Below are positions 35,901-45,133 of a DNA stretch of 64,000 bases, one piece after another (the first letter of the stretch is position 1; each line of letters opens with the position of its first letter). Under the pieces are notes generated by a model, which worked only from the letters and a program-made list of their open reading frames with translations, was not told the origin of the DNA and searched no databases. Made by a program: the position numbers and the translations under genes. The DNA is from an uncultured Eubacteriales bacterium (GTDB lineage: Bacteria > Bacillota > Clostridia > Lachnospirales > Cellulosilyticaceae): NCBI GenBank assembly GCA_900551325.1, contig URVM01000001.1, positions 372,001 through 436,000 on the forward strand, in the 5' to 3' direction.

Positions 35901-35970
35901 ACTCTGCCACCTCTATCCCTCAAGTTTTCTACTTTCTTTATATATAATTATTCATCTCATTTATCTATGT

Positions 35971-36024
35971 AAAGTATGGGGTATAGCCTATTACACTAAC
36001 CTAACACTACCATACCCCTACTTT
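35971..36024 (-). other. Hairpin in the ilvE-ilvD intercistronic gap
   Basis: AAAGTATGGGGTAT (35971-35984) pairs with ATACCCCTACTTT (36012-36024) with one bulged T. It has no U-tract, so an mRNA processing or stability element fits better than a terminator. Confidence 0.55.
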
Positions 36025-36042
36025 ATCTATTAGCTAACCAGA

Positions 36043-36918
36043 TTAAAAAATTTCTGTACCATTCTCATTTGCATACACTTTAAATGCGGCTAAAATTTCT
36101 TTCGTTACTTTTCCTGCCACACCATTTCCAATAACACGTTCATCTACACTTGTTACAGGAATAGCTTCTGCCGCTGTTCCTGTTAAGAAACATTCATCTG
36201 CACAATAAACATTAAATAAAGTAAATTCTTTTTCTACTACCGTATAACCAATCTTTCTTGCAAGTTCTATAACAGTACTTCTTGTAATACCATCTAAAAT
36301 CCCTACATGAATAGGTGGTGTGTAGATCACATTATCTTTTACGATGAAAATATTATCTCCTGTACACTCTGCTACAATACCATCATGATTGAGCATTAAA
36401 GCTTCTGGTACACCTGCACGATTTGCTTCAATTTTAGCTAAAATATTATTTAAATAGTTTAATGACTTAACTTGAGGATCTACAATTGTTGCTTTATTTC
36501 TTCTTTGAACAGAAGTAATAATTGGCATACCTTTTGTATACATTTCTTCTGGATAAAGTGTAATACTTCCAGCTATACAAAATACTGTTGCCACTTTACA
36601 ACTTTTTGGATTAAGCCCTAAGTCCCCTTTACCTCTTGTAATAACAAGACGTATATAACCATCTCTTAAATTATTTTTTCTACATGTTTCAAGAAGTACC
36701 TCTGTCATCTCTTCTTTTGATAAAGGTATTTGTAGCATAATAGCTTTTGCTGCATTAAATAATCTTTCGATATGTTCTTCACACTTAAATATTCTTCCGT
36801 TATAAACACGAATTCCTTCAAATACACCATCTCCGTAAAGTACACCATGGTCAAATACAGATACTGTGGCCTCTTCTTCTGGTACATATTTACCATCTAA
36901 ATATATAATTCTACTCAT
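36043..36918 (-). CDS. ilvE: Branched-chain amino-acid aminotransferase
   Basis: A 291-residue fold-type IV PLP aminotransferase, the last step to Val, Ile and Leu. SVFDHGVLYGDGVFEGIRVYNG is the N-terminal signature; the PLP Lys lies in VKSLNYLNNILA; ECTGDNIFIVKD and GITRSTVIELA form the phosphate-binding cup. Its size matches the short, archaeal-like IlvE and not the 360-residue type. D-amino-acid aminotransferase is related but lacks this operon context. AAGGAGG precedes the ATG; leuB lies 40 bases upstream end. Confidence 0.93.
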   Translation of the reverse strand: MSRIIYLDGKYVPEEEATVSVFDHGVLYGDGVFEGIRVYNGRIFKCEEHIERLFNAAKAIMLQIPLSKEEMTEVLLETCRKNNLRDGYIRLVITRGKGDLGLNPKSCKVATVFCIAGSITLYPEEMYTKGMPIITSVQRRNKATIVDPQVKSLNYLNNILAKIEANRAGVPEALMLNHDGIVAECTGDNIFIVKDNVIYTPPIHVGILDGITRSTVIELARKIGYTVVEKEFTLFNVYCADECFLTGTAAEAIPVTSVDERVIGNGVAGKVTKEILAAFKVYANENGTEIF

Positions 36919-36958
36919 TTTAATTCCTCCTTGATAACTTTTCGTTATGTCTATTTAT

Positions 36959-38035
36959 TTAAAGGGCGTTACAAATTAAATCTCCCATTTCTTTTGTTCC
37001 TACTAAGGTGGTACCCTGACTCCAAATATCACCTGTTCTAAAACCTTTATCTAAGACAGCTTCTACTGCTTTTTCTATACTGACCGCTTCTTCTTCTAAC
37101 CCTAAAGAATAACGTAATAGCATAGCTACTGATAAAATCGTTGCAATAGGATTGGCTTTATTTTGTCCTGCTATATCTGGTGCACTTCCGTGACTTGGCT
37201 CATATAAACCTAAGCTTCCATCGCCTAAGCTTGCTGATGCTAACATACCTATAGAACCTGTTAACATACTTGCTTCATCCGATAAAATATCTCCGAACAT
37301 ATTACTTGTAATAATTACATCAAATTGTTTTGGATTGACTACCAACTGCATAGCTGCATTATCTACGTACATAAAACTATATTCTACTTCTGGGAAATCC
37401 TTACTCACTTCTAAAGTTACTTCCCTCCAAAGTTTAGAGGTTGCAAGTACGTTGGCCTTATCTACAACTACTACCTTTTTATGACGTTTCATAGCTGCTT
37501 CAAAGCCTACTCTTAATATACGTTCTATTTCCTCCACATTGTAATACTCCACATCTTCTGCATAAGTTGCCTTTGGGTTATCCATTACAGTACGTTCATG
37601 CTTTCCAAAGTAAATACCACTTGTTAACTCTCTTACGATAAGTAGATCTAGGGTATCACCTATAATCTCTTCCTTTAAAGGACTAGCACCTTTAAGTTGT
37701 TTATAAAGAATAGCTGGTCTAAGGTTAGCAAAAAGCTTTAAAGTCTCTCTTATTTTAAGAAGACCTTTTTCTGGTCTATCTCCACTAGAGGTAGTATCCC
37801 ATTTAGGGCCACCTACAGCACCAAGTAGAACAGCATCACTTTCTATACATGCATCTATTGTAGCTTGCGGGAGTGAACTACCTGCAAGATCAATACCTAT
37901 ACCACCTATTAACTCTTCATTTAACTGAAAAGTATGATTGAACTTCTGTCCTACTTTTTCTAAAACCTTGATTGCTTCATTCATGATTTCTGGTCCAATG
38001 CCATCTCCTGGTAATGTAACAATTTTATAATTCAT
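36959..38035 (-). CDS. leuB: 3-isopropylmalate dehydrogenase
   Basis: A 358-residue NAD-dependent oxidative decarboxylase of the leucine pathway. MNYKIVTLPGDGIGPEIM is the usual N terminus, and LLIVRELTSGIYFG, VDNAAMQLVV, TSNMFGDILSDEASML and YEPSHGSAPDIAGQNKANP cover substrate, metal and cofactor sites. The frame opens at a GTG at 38044, but AGGTG precedes the ATG at 38035. The leuD stop codon is nine bases before the start, so the genes are tightly coupled. Confidence 0.96.
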   Translation of the reverse strand: MNYKIVTLPGDGIGPEIMNEAIKVLEKVGQKFNHTFQLNEELIGGIGIDLAGSSLPQATIDACIESDAVLLGAVGGPKWDTTSSGDRPEKGLLKIRETLKLFANLRPAILYKQLKGASPLKEEIIGDTLDLLIVRELTSGIYFGKHERTVMDNPKATYAEDVEYYNVEEIERILRVGFEAAMKRHKKVVVVDKANVLATSKLWREVTLEVSKDFPEVEYSFMYVDNAAMQLVVNPKQFDVIITSNMFGDILSDEASMLTGSIGMLASASLGDGSLGLYEPSHGSAPDIAGQNKANPIATILSVAMLLRYSLGLEEEAVSIEKAVEAVLDKGFRTGDIWSQGTTLVGTKEMGDLICNAL

Positions 38036-38044
38036 CCTTTGCAC

Positions 38045-38536
38045 CTACTCCCTATTTTCTTTTACATAGTTTACAAGCCCATTTACTTCAATAATACGCT
38101 GCATAAACTCAGGGAAAGGTTGAGCTTTATAGCTCTTGCCCGTTGTTACATTATTAATAATACCTGTACTAAAATCTACTTCTACTTGATCATTTCCACT
38201 TATGCCTTCTATTGCTTCTGGACATTCTAGTATAGGTAAACCAATATTAATAGCATTTCTATAAAAAATGCGAGCAAAAGTTTTAGCAATAACACAAGAT
38301 ACACCTGAAGCTTTAATCGCAATAGGAGCATGTTCCCTTGAAGAACCACAACCAAAGTTTTTATCTGCTACAATAATATCTCCTATTTCTACCCTTTTAC
38401 TAAATGTAGGATCTATATCTTCCATGCAGTATTTAGCAAGTTCATTTGGATCAGAGGTATTTAAGTATCTTGCTGGTATAATAACGTCTGTATCTATATT
38501 GTCCCCGTATCTAAATACTTTTCCTGATGCTTTCAT
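38045..38536 (-). CDS. leuD: 3-isopropylmalate dehydratase small subunit
   Basis: A 163-residue swivelling domain of isopropylmalate isomerase. RYGDNIDTDVIIPARYL and FGCGSSREHAPIAIKASG are diagnostic, the latter with the substrate-binding loop. The short form is the archaeal/clostridial type, matching the 419-residue LeuC. The frame opens at 38554, within the leuC 3' end; GGGGG lies seven bases before the ATG at 38536, which removes that overlap and was chosen. Confidence 0.95.
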   Translation of the reverse strand: MKASGKVFRYGDNIDTDVIIPARYLNTSDPNELAKYCMEDIDPTFSKRVEIGDIIVADKNFGCGSSREHAPIAIKASGVSCVIAKTFARIFYRNAINIGLPILECPEAIEGISGNDQVEVDFSTGIINNVTTGKSYKAQPFPEFMQRIIEVNGLVNYVKENRE

Positions 38537-38547
38537 CTTTGTTCCCC

Positions 38548-39807
38548 CTAACAATTTTCTGGATTTGCAATTTCCCCAGTAATAGCCGAAGCGGCAGCTA
38601 CTGCTGGACTTGCTAAATAAATTTCTGATTCTATATGTCCCATACGACCTACAAAGTTACGGTTTGTAGTAGCAACACATCTTTCTTTCTCTGCTAAAAT
38701 CCCCATGTGTCCTCCGAGACATGGACCACAAGTAGGTGTACTTATAACACAACCCGCCATAATAAGATCTTCTATAATTCCTTCTTTTATAGCTTGTAAA
38801 TAGATTTTTTGTGTTCCTGGAATGATAATTACTCTAACACCTTTTGCAACTTTCTTCCCTTTCATTACTTCCCTTGCCATACGAAGATCTTCTATACGTC
38901 CATTTGTACAAGAACCAATAACTACTTGATCTATTTTTATATGACCTACTTCATCTATAGTTTTTGTGTTTTCAGGTAAATGAGGAAAAGCTACTGTTGG
39001 CCTTATAGTGCTTAAATCTATGTGAATAACTTGTTCATACTCAGCATCTTCATCTGCTTTATAAACTGTATAAGGCTTCGTTGAATGTTCTTTTACATAT
39101 TCTAAAGTAATATCATCTACTTCAAAAATACCATTTTTAGCACCTGCTTCTATAGCCATATTTGCCATAGAAAGTCTAGAATCCATAGATAAATACTTAA
39201 GTCCATCACCTACAAATTCCATAGATTTATAAAGAGCACCATCCACACCTATCATACCGATAATATGAAGTATAATATCTTTACCTGATACAAACTTAGT
39301 AGGCTTACCTGATAGAACAAATTTAATTGCTGAAGGTACTTTAAACCAAGCTTTACCTGTAGCCATACCCGCTGCCATATCTGTACTACCAATTCCTGTA
39401 GAAAATGCCCCTAAAGCACCATAGGTACATGTATGAGAGTCAGCACCAATAATTACATCACCTGGGACAACAAGCCCTTTTTCAGGAAGTAGGGCATGCT
39501 CTATCCCCATCTCTCCTACTTCAAAATAATTTTCTACGCCCTTACCATAAGCAAATTCTCTTACACATTTACATTGCTGAGCTGCTTTAATATCTTTATT
39601 TGGAGTAAAATGGTCTGGTACAATAGCTACCTTTGCCTTATCAAATACTTCTTTTAATCCTATTTTTTCGAATTCCTTAATAGCTACTGGCGTTGTAATA
39701 TCATTTCCAAGAACCAAATCAAGTTTTGCCTCTATTAATTGTCCTGTCTCCACTTTACTAAGTCCTGCATGTGATGCTAAAATCTTTTGCGTCATAGTCA
39801 TTCCCAT
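38548..39807 (-). CDS. leuC: 3-isopropylmalate dehydratase large subunit
   Basis: A 419-residue aconitase-family subunit. GADSHTCTYGALGAFSTGIGSTD and VIGSCTNGRIEDLRMA plus GCVISTPTCGPCLGGHMG carry the three 4Fe-4S cysteines. The family type (HacA/LeuC2) is shorter than the enterobacterial 466-residue LeuC and is normally paired with a 160-170 residue LeuD, as here. A strong GGGAGG lies before the ATG at 39807. A hairpin in the 103-base leuA-leuC gap precedes it. Confidence 0.95.
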   Translation of the reverse strand: MGMTMTQKILASHAGLSKVETGQLIEAKLDLVLGNDITTPVAIKEFEKIGLKEVFDKAKVAIVPDHFTPNKDIKAAQQCKCVREFAYGKGVENYFEVGEMGIEHALLPEKGLVVPGDVIIGADSHTCTYGALGAFSTGIGSTDMAAGMATGKAWFKVPSAIKFVLSGKPTKFVSGKDIILHIIGMIGVDGALYKSMEFVGDGLKYLSMDSRLSMANMAIEAGAKNGIFEVDDITLEYVKEHSTKPYTVYKADEDAEYEQVIHIDLSTIRPTVAFPHLPENTKTIDEVGHIKIDQVVIGSCTNGRIEDLRMAREVMKGKKVAKGVRVIIIPGTQKIYLQAIKEGIIEDLIMAGCVISTPTCGPCLGGHMGILAEKERCVATTNRNFVGRMGHIESEIYLASPAVAAASAITGEIANPENC

Positions 39808-39860
39808 GAATTATTCCTCCCTTTAATCCCTAATAATAAATCCATTTATCTTAAATGGCA

Positions 39861-39899
39861 TAAAGTGCAAGGCCTATTATAAATAGTCCCTGCACTTAA
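39861..39899 (-). other. Hairpin in the leuA-leuC intercistronic gap
   Basis: AAGTGCA (39863-39869) pairs with TGCACTT (39891-39897), with further GG/CC and ATT/AAT pairs inside. It has only a weak T-tract on the minus strand, so it may act as partial terminator or processing site. Confidence 0.5.
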
Positions 39900-39910
39900 A
39901 GTTTTAACTC

Positions 39911-41437
39911 TTATTCCATAGTTTCTAAATTATAAAGCATATTGTTAATGGCTGAGAGATAAGCTAAAATACTAGCTTCTACAATATCCATACTGACACC
40001 ATGTCCATTATATGTTTTATTCTTACATTTGATTTTAAGAGTTACCTCTCCTTGTGCATCTGCACCACCTGTAACAGAATTGATAACGAAATCCTCTAGT
40101 ACAAACTTTTTCCCTACCATTTTATCAATAGCCTTAAAGGAAGCATCAATTGGTCCATCATAAGAAGACATGACATCTTCAAGTACAGCACCTGTTTTAC
40201 AATAAAGTCTTACTGATGAAGTTGCTGTAATGGTATTGCCTGAGTTTACTACAAAACGATCAAGTGTATATGTTTGTGGAATAGTAATAGTTTTACGACG
40301 TACAAGTGCTTCAATATCTTTATCCGATACAACCTTTTTCTTATCTGCAAGTACTTTAAATTGTTCAAATGCTTTATTAAGTGCATCTTCTTCTAATACA
40401 TATCCCATTGTTTCAATACGATCCATAAACGCATGTCGTCCTGAATGTTTACCTAGTACCATTTTGTTCTCTGTAAGTCCTATAGACTCTGGTGTCATAA
40501 TTTCATATGTTTCTTTATTCGCAAGCACACCATGTTGATGAATACCAGACTCATGGGCAAAAGCATTTTCTCCTACAATAGCTTTATTAGGTTGTACCTT
40601 AATACCAGTAATACTGCTTAATAGCTTGCTTGTTTTATAAATCTCTTTTGTTTTAATGTTTGTTTCAATATTATAGAAATCTTTTCTAACATCTAAGTTC
40701 ATTACAAGCTCTTCAAGTGCTGCATTACCTGCTCTTTCTCCTATACCATTAACAGCACACTCAATTTGAGTTGCACCTGCTCGAATAGCTGAAAGAGAAT
40801 TGGCAACTGCCAATCCTAGATCATTATGGCAATGCACCGAAATATCTACCTTATGTATATTAGGTACATTCTCACGAACGCCTTTTATTAAAGCAAAAAA
40901 TTCTTCTGGACTTGTATAACCTACTGTATCAGGTACATTAATAACTGTTGCACCCGCTTCAATAACTGCTTCAAATAATTGATACAAAAAAGCAGGATTA
41001 CTTCTAGATGCATCTTCTGCTGAAAACTCTACATCACCACAGTATTTCTTAGCATACTTTACAACTTCTACTGCAGTTTGAAGCACTTCTTCTGGAGTTT
41101 TCTTAAGCTTATATTGCATATGAATATCAGAAGTTGCAATAAAAGTGTGTATTCTTGGATAAGCAGCATTTTTTAATGCTTCTGCCGCTGCATCAACATC
41201 TTTAATGAGGGCTCTTGATAGGCTAGCTACTCTTGTATTCTTTATATGTTTTGAAATTTGGCTTACAGCTTGGAAATCCCCTGGTGAGGCAATAGCAAAT
41301 CCAGCTTCAATTACATCTACACCTAGACGTTCTAGTTGTAGTGCCATCTCCAGTTTTTCACTTAGGTTCATACTACATCCTGGTGATTGTTCGCCGTCTC
41401 TGAGTGTAGTGTCAAAAATTTTAATAGCTTTTGCCAT
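39911..41437 (-). CDS. leuA: 2-isopropylmalate synthase
   Basis: A 508-residue enzyme condensing acetyl-CoA with 2-ketoisovalerate. IFDTTLRDGEQSPGCSM holds the metal Asp and catalytic residues, VHCHNDLGLAVANSL the HxN metal motif, and GKHSGRHAF the linker region. The C-terminal regulatory domain (from about residue 385) would bind leucine; SVTGGADAQGEVTLKIK is typical. Length agrees with the leucine-sensitive LeuA and not homocitrate or citramalate synthase. AGGAGG precedes the ATG. Confidence 0.95.
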   Translation of the reverse strand: MAKAIKIFDTTLRDGEQSPGCSMNLSEKLEMALQLERLGVDVIEAGFAIASPGDFQAVSQISKHIKNTRVASLSRALIKDVDAAAEALKNAAYPRIHTFIATSDIHMQYKLKKTPEEVLQTAVEVVKYAKKYCGDVEFSAEDASRSNPAFLYQLFEAVIEAGATVINVPDTVGYTSPEEFFALIKGVRENVPNIHKVDISVHCHNDLGLAVANSLSAIRAGATQIECAVNGIGERAGNAALEELVMNLDVRKDFYNIETNIKTKEIYKTSKLLSSITGIKVQPNKAIVGENAFAHESGIHQHGVLANKETYEIMTPESIGLTENKMVLGKHSGRHAFMDRIETMGYVLEEDALNKAFEQFKVLADKKKVVSDKDIEALVRRKTITIPQTYTLDRFVVNSGNTITATSSVRLYCKTGAVLEDVMSSYDGPIDASFKAIDKMVGKKFVLEDFVINSVTGGADAQGEVTLKIKCKNKTYNGHGVSMDIVEASILAYLSAINNMLYNLETME

Positions 41438-41497
41438 AATAAAAGCCCTCCTTTTTCAATTTAATTTAATTTAGTTTATGATTTTTTGCCTAACTTA

Positions 41498-42499
41498 TTA
41501 TCTTTCGTCTTCTTTAATCCAGCACATCATTTTTCTTAATTCTTTACCTACTGTTTCTACTTGATGTTCTGCTTCAATGCGACGAATTGAACGGAAGTAA
41601 GGACGGTTTGCTTGATTTTCTAAAATCCAGTTTTTAGCAAATGTACCATTTTGAATTTCAGTAAGTACTTTTTTCATTTCTTTCTTAGTTTCTTCTGTAA
41701 TAATACGTGGCCCTACAGTATAATCTCCGTATTCTGCTGTATCAGAAATTGAATATCTCATATATTCAAATCCACCTTGATTAATAAGGTCAACGATTAA
41801 TTTCATCTCATGTACACATTCAAAATATGCACTTTCTGGTTGATAACCTGCTTCTACTAATGTTTCAAAACCTGCTTTCATAAGGGCTGTTACACCACCA
41901 CAAAGTACTGCTTGCTCACCGAAAAGGTCAGTTTCTGTTTCTTCTTTAAAAGTTGTTTCTAATATACCAGCGCGTGCTCCACCAATTCCATCAGCATAAG
42001 CAAGTGCTATATCTTTTGCATTACCTGTAGCATCTTGATATACAGCGATTAAACATGGTACACCTTTACCTTCTTGGTACTGACTTCTAACTGTATGCCC
42101 TGGTCCTTTAGGTGCAATCATAACAACATTTACATTACTTGGTGGTACGATTTGCCCGTAATGAATGTTAAAACCATGAGCAAATGCAAGAGTTTTTCCT
42201 TCTGTAAGTCCTTCTTCAATACTATCTTTATAAAGCTTAGCTTGCTTCTCATCATTAATTAAAATCATAATTAAGTCAGCAGCCTTAGCAGCGTCTTTTG
42301 CGTTCATAACTGTAAGACCAGCTTTTTCGGCCTTTTTCCATGAAGGACTTCCTTCATAAAGTCCTACTATAACTTCTACCCCTGACTCATGTAAGTTAAG
42401 AGCATGTGCATGACCTTGACTTCCATACCCAATAATAGCTACCTTTTTCCCTTTTAATAAATTTAAATCACAGTCTTTTTGATAATATAATTTTGCCAT
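41498..42499 (-). CDS. ilvC: Ketol-acid reductoisomerase
   Basis: A 333-residue class I enzyme for the second common step. VAIIGYGSQGHAHALNLHESG is the nucleotide-binding loop; the SxxS-like beta2-alphaB loop (YEGSPSWKKAEKAG) would contact the NADPH phosphate. DLFGEQAVLCGG and the C-terminal knotted domain (ECVHEMKLIVDLI, ISDTAEYGDY) bind metal and substrate. GGGAGG precedes the ATG. It follows ilvN by 55 bases. Confidence 0.96.
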   Translation of the reverse strand: MAKLYYQKDCDLNLLKGKKVAIIGYGSQGHAHALNLHESGVEVIVGLYEGSPSWKKAEKAGLTVMNAKDAAKAADLIMILINDEKQAKLYKDSIEEGLTEGKTLAFAHGFNIHYGQIVPPSNVNVVMIAPKGPGHTVRSQYQEGKGVPCLIAVYQDATGNAKDIALAYADGIGGARAGILETTFKEETETDLFGEQAVLCGGVTALMKAGFETLVEAGYQPESAYFECVHEMKLIVDLINQGGFEYMRYSISDTAEYGDYTVGPRIITEETKKEMKKVLTEIQNGTFAKNWILENQANRPYFRSIRRIEAEHQVETVGKELRKMMCWIKEDER

Positions 42500-42554
42500 C
42501 GTAAATCCTCCCTATTTATATATGATTATTTTTATAAGGCTTCTGTAGGAAGTC

Positions 42555-43049
42555 TTAATTTCTAAGTTCTTTTTCCCCTCTTTGGAGCGCGGTAAGTCCT
42601 GTACGGATAATCTCACGTATTCCATAGGGTTGTAGCATTTCGGTCAAAGCATGTATTTTACTTTGATCACCTGTTGCTTCTAGTATTAAAATCTCTTTTG
42701 AAACATCTACAATATGTGCTCTAAAAATATTGGCAATCTCAATAATCTCTGCACGATTATTTTGGTTAGCACCTACTTTAATTAGTGCCAGTTCTCTATA
42801 TACTGCATCTTTTTCTTCTAGTTCTACAATCTTAATGACTTCAACTAGTTTATTAAGTTGTTTCTTAATCTGTTCTTGCATTTGTCTATCTGCTTTAGTA
42901 ACTATAGTCATTCTAGAAATAGAAGGGTTTTCTGTTTCACCTACTGATAAACTATCAATATTATATCCCCTTCTACTAAATAACCCTGAAATACGACTAA
43001 GGACCCCTGAATGATTCTCCACAAGAATGGATATAACATGTTTTTCCAT
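42555..43049 (-). CDS. ilvN: Acetolactate synthase small regulatory subunit
   Basis: A 164-residue regulatory subunit. Residues 1-75 form an ACT domain (HVISILVENHSGVLSRISGLFSRRGYNIDSL) that binds valine; the C-terminal half (ELALIKVGANQNNRAEIIEIANIFRAHIVDV) is the ALS-SS domain. It lies 11 bases after the promoter-proximal ilvB and presumably regulates that copy. It is the only small-subunit gene in the window although there are two large subunits. Confidence 0.95.
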   Translation of the reverse strand: MEKHVISILVENHSGVLSRISGLFSRRGYNIDSLSVGETENPSISRMTIVTKADRQMQEQIKKQLNKLVEVIKIVELEEKDAVYRELALIKVGANQNNRAEIIEIANIFRAHIVDVSKEILILEATGDQSKIHALTEMLQPYGIREIIRTGLTALQRGEKELRN

Positions 43050-43060
43050 TTTGCCCTCCT

Positions 43061-44668
43061 CTAAAGTGTACTTTCTTTATCACTTACTATGAATTCAAAG
43101 AAATAAGGCTCTTGGCTTTTTATGGCTTCCTTTAAAGCATCTTCTACTTGTTCTGGATCTGAAATAGTAACCGCTTTCATACCATAAGCTTTAACAATAG
43201 CTACAAAATCAGGATTTTTAGAAAGTGCTACTCCATATTCTTTTGCTTCTGATTTTCTTTGAAGCTCTCTAACCATCCCTAACCCTCTATTATTAAATAA
43301 AATTAATATAGGGTTTACTTGTTCTTGTATTAAAGTTCCAAGTTCAAAAAAGCTCATCTGGAAACTGCCATCTCCAAAGACACCTACTACTTTTCTATCT
43401 TTATTACCTATACAGGCCCCTATACAAGCTGGCAAAGAATAGCCCATAGTTCCAAACCCACCTGAACAAAGAAGCTGACGCTTACCTTTCATCTCCATAT
43501 TACGCATAGTCCAGAATTGATTTTGGCCTACATCAGCAGTAATAATAGCCTCATCATCAAGTAAATTGGAAAGTGTTTTTATAACCACTTTAGGATTTAC
43601 ACAGTTTTTATACTGAGCAAGTGCCTTATCTTTTTTATGTTGTAAAATTCTCTTAGTCCATTCTGTAGTATCAATAGGTAAAATCATAGCATTCATCACT
43701 TTAAGAATTTCTTTTGCATCTCCTACCACGGGAATATTAGCCGCTGTAATCTTACCTATTTCAGCAGGATCTACATCAATATGAATAATATGAGCATTTT
43801 CATCTAATATACCTATTTGAGCTACTGCTCTATCTGCAATACGTGCACCTACAAACAAAATTGTATCTGCATTTTTAAGTGCCCAATTAGCTTGTGCATA
43901 TCCGTGACTTCCAATCATACCCAAATTATAGGGTGAGGATGTATCTAAGACCCCTGTCCCCATTAGTGTATGTACTACCGGAATATTGGATTTAGTAACT
44001 AATTCTTTTATTTCTTCTTTTGCATCTCCGAGAATAACGCCACCACCTACACAGATAAGTGGTTTTTTACTACTTTGTAAAAGTTTAGTAGCTCTTTTAA
44101 TTTGTCCTACATGGCCTTTTATAGTAGGCTTATATCCTCTAATATCTACCTTTTTAGGATAATTAAATTCAATCTGCATATCTTGAAAGTCCATAGGTAT
44201 ATCTATAAGTACTGGACCTGGCCTACCTGTTTTGGCTATGTAAAATGCTTCTTTTACAATCCTTGGAAAATCCTTTGGATTTTGAAGTAAATAACTGTGT
44301 TTAATAAATGGTTCTGTACATCCTGTAATATCAACTTCTTGAAAAACATCTCTTCCTATAAGCTTAGACTTAACTTGGCCTGTAAAAATAACAATAGGAA
44401 TAGAATCCATATAGGCTGTTGCAATGCCTGTTACAAGGTTAGTAGCTCCTGGACCTGAAGTTGCCATACATACGCCTACCTTACCTGTTGTTCTTGCATA
44501 TCCACTAGCTGCATGTACTGCTGCTTGCTCTTGCCTTACTAATACATGATGTATACTGGAGGTTCTGAGTGATTCATACAGTGACAGGACGGCCGCTCCT
44601 GGATACCCGAACACAGTATCTACGTCCTCTTCCATTAAACATCTTACTAATACATCTGATAATTTCAT
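43061..44668 (-). CDS. ilvB: Acetolactate synthase large subunit (promoter-proximal copy)
   Basis: A 535-residue thiamine-diphosphate enzyme, the first gene of the operon. DTVFGYPGAAVLSLYESL starts it; the catalytic Glu is in VRQEQAAVHAASGYAR; GDGSFQMSFFELG with NNRGLGMVRELQ is the cofactor motif. Compared with the distal copy it is 19 residues shorter and diverges in many conserved loops, so the two are paralogs and not a recent duplication. It directly precedes ilvN. AAGGAGG lies before the ATG at 44668. Confidence 0.94.
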   Translation of the reverse strand: MKLSDVLVRCLMEEDVDTVFGYPGAAVLSLYESLRTSSIHHVLVRQEQAAVHAASGYARTTGKVGVCMATSGPGATNLVTGIATAYMDSIPIVIFTGQVKSKLIGRDVFQEVDITGCTEPFIKHSYLLQNPKDFPRIVKEAFYIAKTGRPGPVLIDIPMDFQDMQIEFNYPKKVDIRGYKPTIKGHVGQIKRATKLLQSSKKPLICVGGGVILGDAKEEIKELVTKSNIPVVHTLMGTGVLDTSSPYNLGMIGSHGYAQANWALKNADTILFVGARIADRAVAQIGILDENAHIIHIDVDPAEIGKITAANIPVVGDAKEILKVMNAMILPIDTTEWTKRILQHKKDKALAQYKNCVNPKVVIKTLSNLLDDEAIITADVGQNQFWTMRNMEMKGKRQLLCSGGFGTMGYSLPACIGACIGNKDRKVVGVFGDGSFQMSFFELGTLIQEQVNPILILFNNRGLGMVRELQRKSEAKEYGVALSKNPDFVAIVKAYGMKAVTISDPEQVEDALKEAIKSQEPYFFEFIVSDKESTL

Positions 44669-44696
44669 CTTCGAACCTCCTTATATAGAAATATAT

Positions 44697-44728
44697 AAAT
44701 AAAAATCTCATCCCACAAAGGACGAGAT
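44697..44728 (-). terminator. Leader terminator (attenuator) of the ilv-leu operon
   Basis: ATCTCGTCC pairs with GGATGAGAT (one G-T pair), followed by TTTTTATTT on the minus strand, between the promoter and the first gene. Since it lies inside the leader it should act as attenuator. I see no T-box and no antiterminator that is clearly alternative. Confidence 0.6.
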
Positions 44729-44744
44729 AGAACTCTTTGATTTC

Positions 44745-44759
44745 ATTTATCTGACAATT
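44745..44759 (-). promoter_or_regulatory. Candidate CodY box
   Basis: AATTGTCAGATAAAT on the minus strand matches 12 of 15 positions of the CodY consensus AATTTTCWGAAAATT. It lies right downstream of the predicted start point, where binding would block transcription. CodY is known to repress ilv-leu operons in other Bacillota. Confidence 0.5.
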
Positions 44760-44771
44760 TAATTTATAAGT

Positions 44772-44800
44772 ATTGTATCAACTGTCTTTATTAGTGTCAA
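44772..44800 (-). promoter_or_regulatory. Promoter of the ilv-leu operon
   Basis: Perfect TTGACA (44795-44800), a 17-base spacer and TACAAT (44772-44777), about 105 bases before the first ilvB. The rest of 44801-45074 is AT-rich, with no gene seen. Confidence 0.8.
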
Positions 44801-45074
44801 TATTTTACTCCAATTTAATTTTGTTTTTCTTTAATTTAGTTACATTTTACAAAGTTGTATTAGAGCATAGTTTTAACTCTATTTTATTACTTGTTAACAT
44901 AATTATTTTGCTATAAATTTACTTAAATTTTTATTAATGATTTTTTATACATGTTAAAATTTCATTTTTATATACTATACTTAAAATACACATATAATCT
45001 TTAATAAATAAGGTATATTTTTATTGCTTATCTTCTTATTTTAAAGTTTACGTTTACATAACTATTATGAAGTA

Positions 45075-45128
45075 TAAAAAAAGAGTATAGTTTGCTTAAA
45101 TGACTCCTAACAAACTATACTCTTTTTT
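45075..45128 (-). terminator. Terminator of the TPR-protein gene
   Basis: A 17- to 18-bp stem AAAGAGTATAGTTTG / CAAACTATACTCTTT with T runs on both sides, a few bases after the stop codon. Confidence 0.9.
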
Positions 45129-45133
45129 AATTA

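Noticed and set aside
44669..44800. T-box riboswitch ahead of the ilv-leu operon
   Set aside because: There is no T-box core sequence and the leader, about 105 bases, is too short for the usual stem I.
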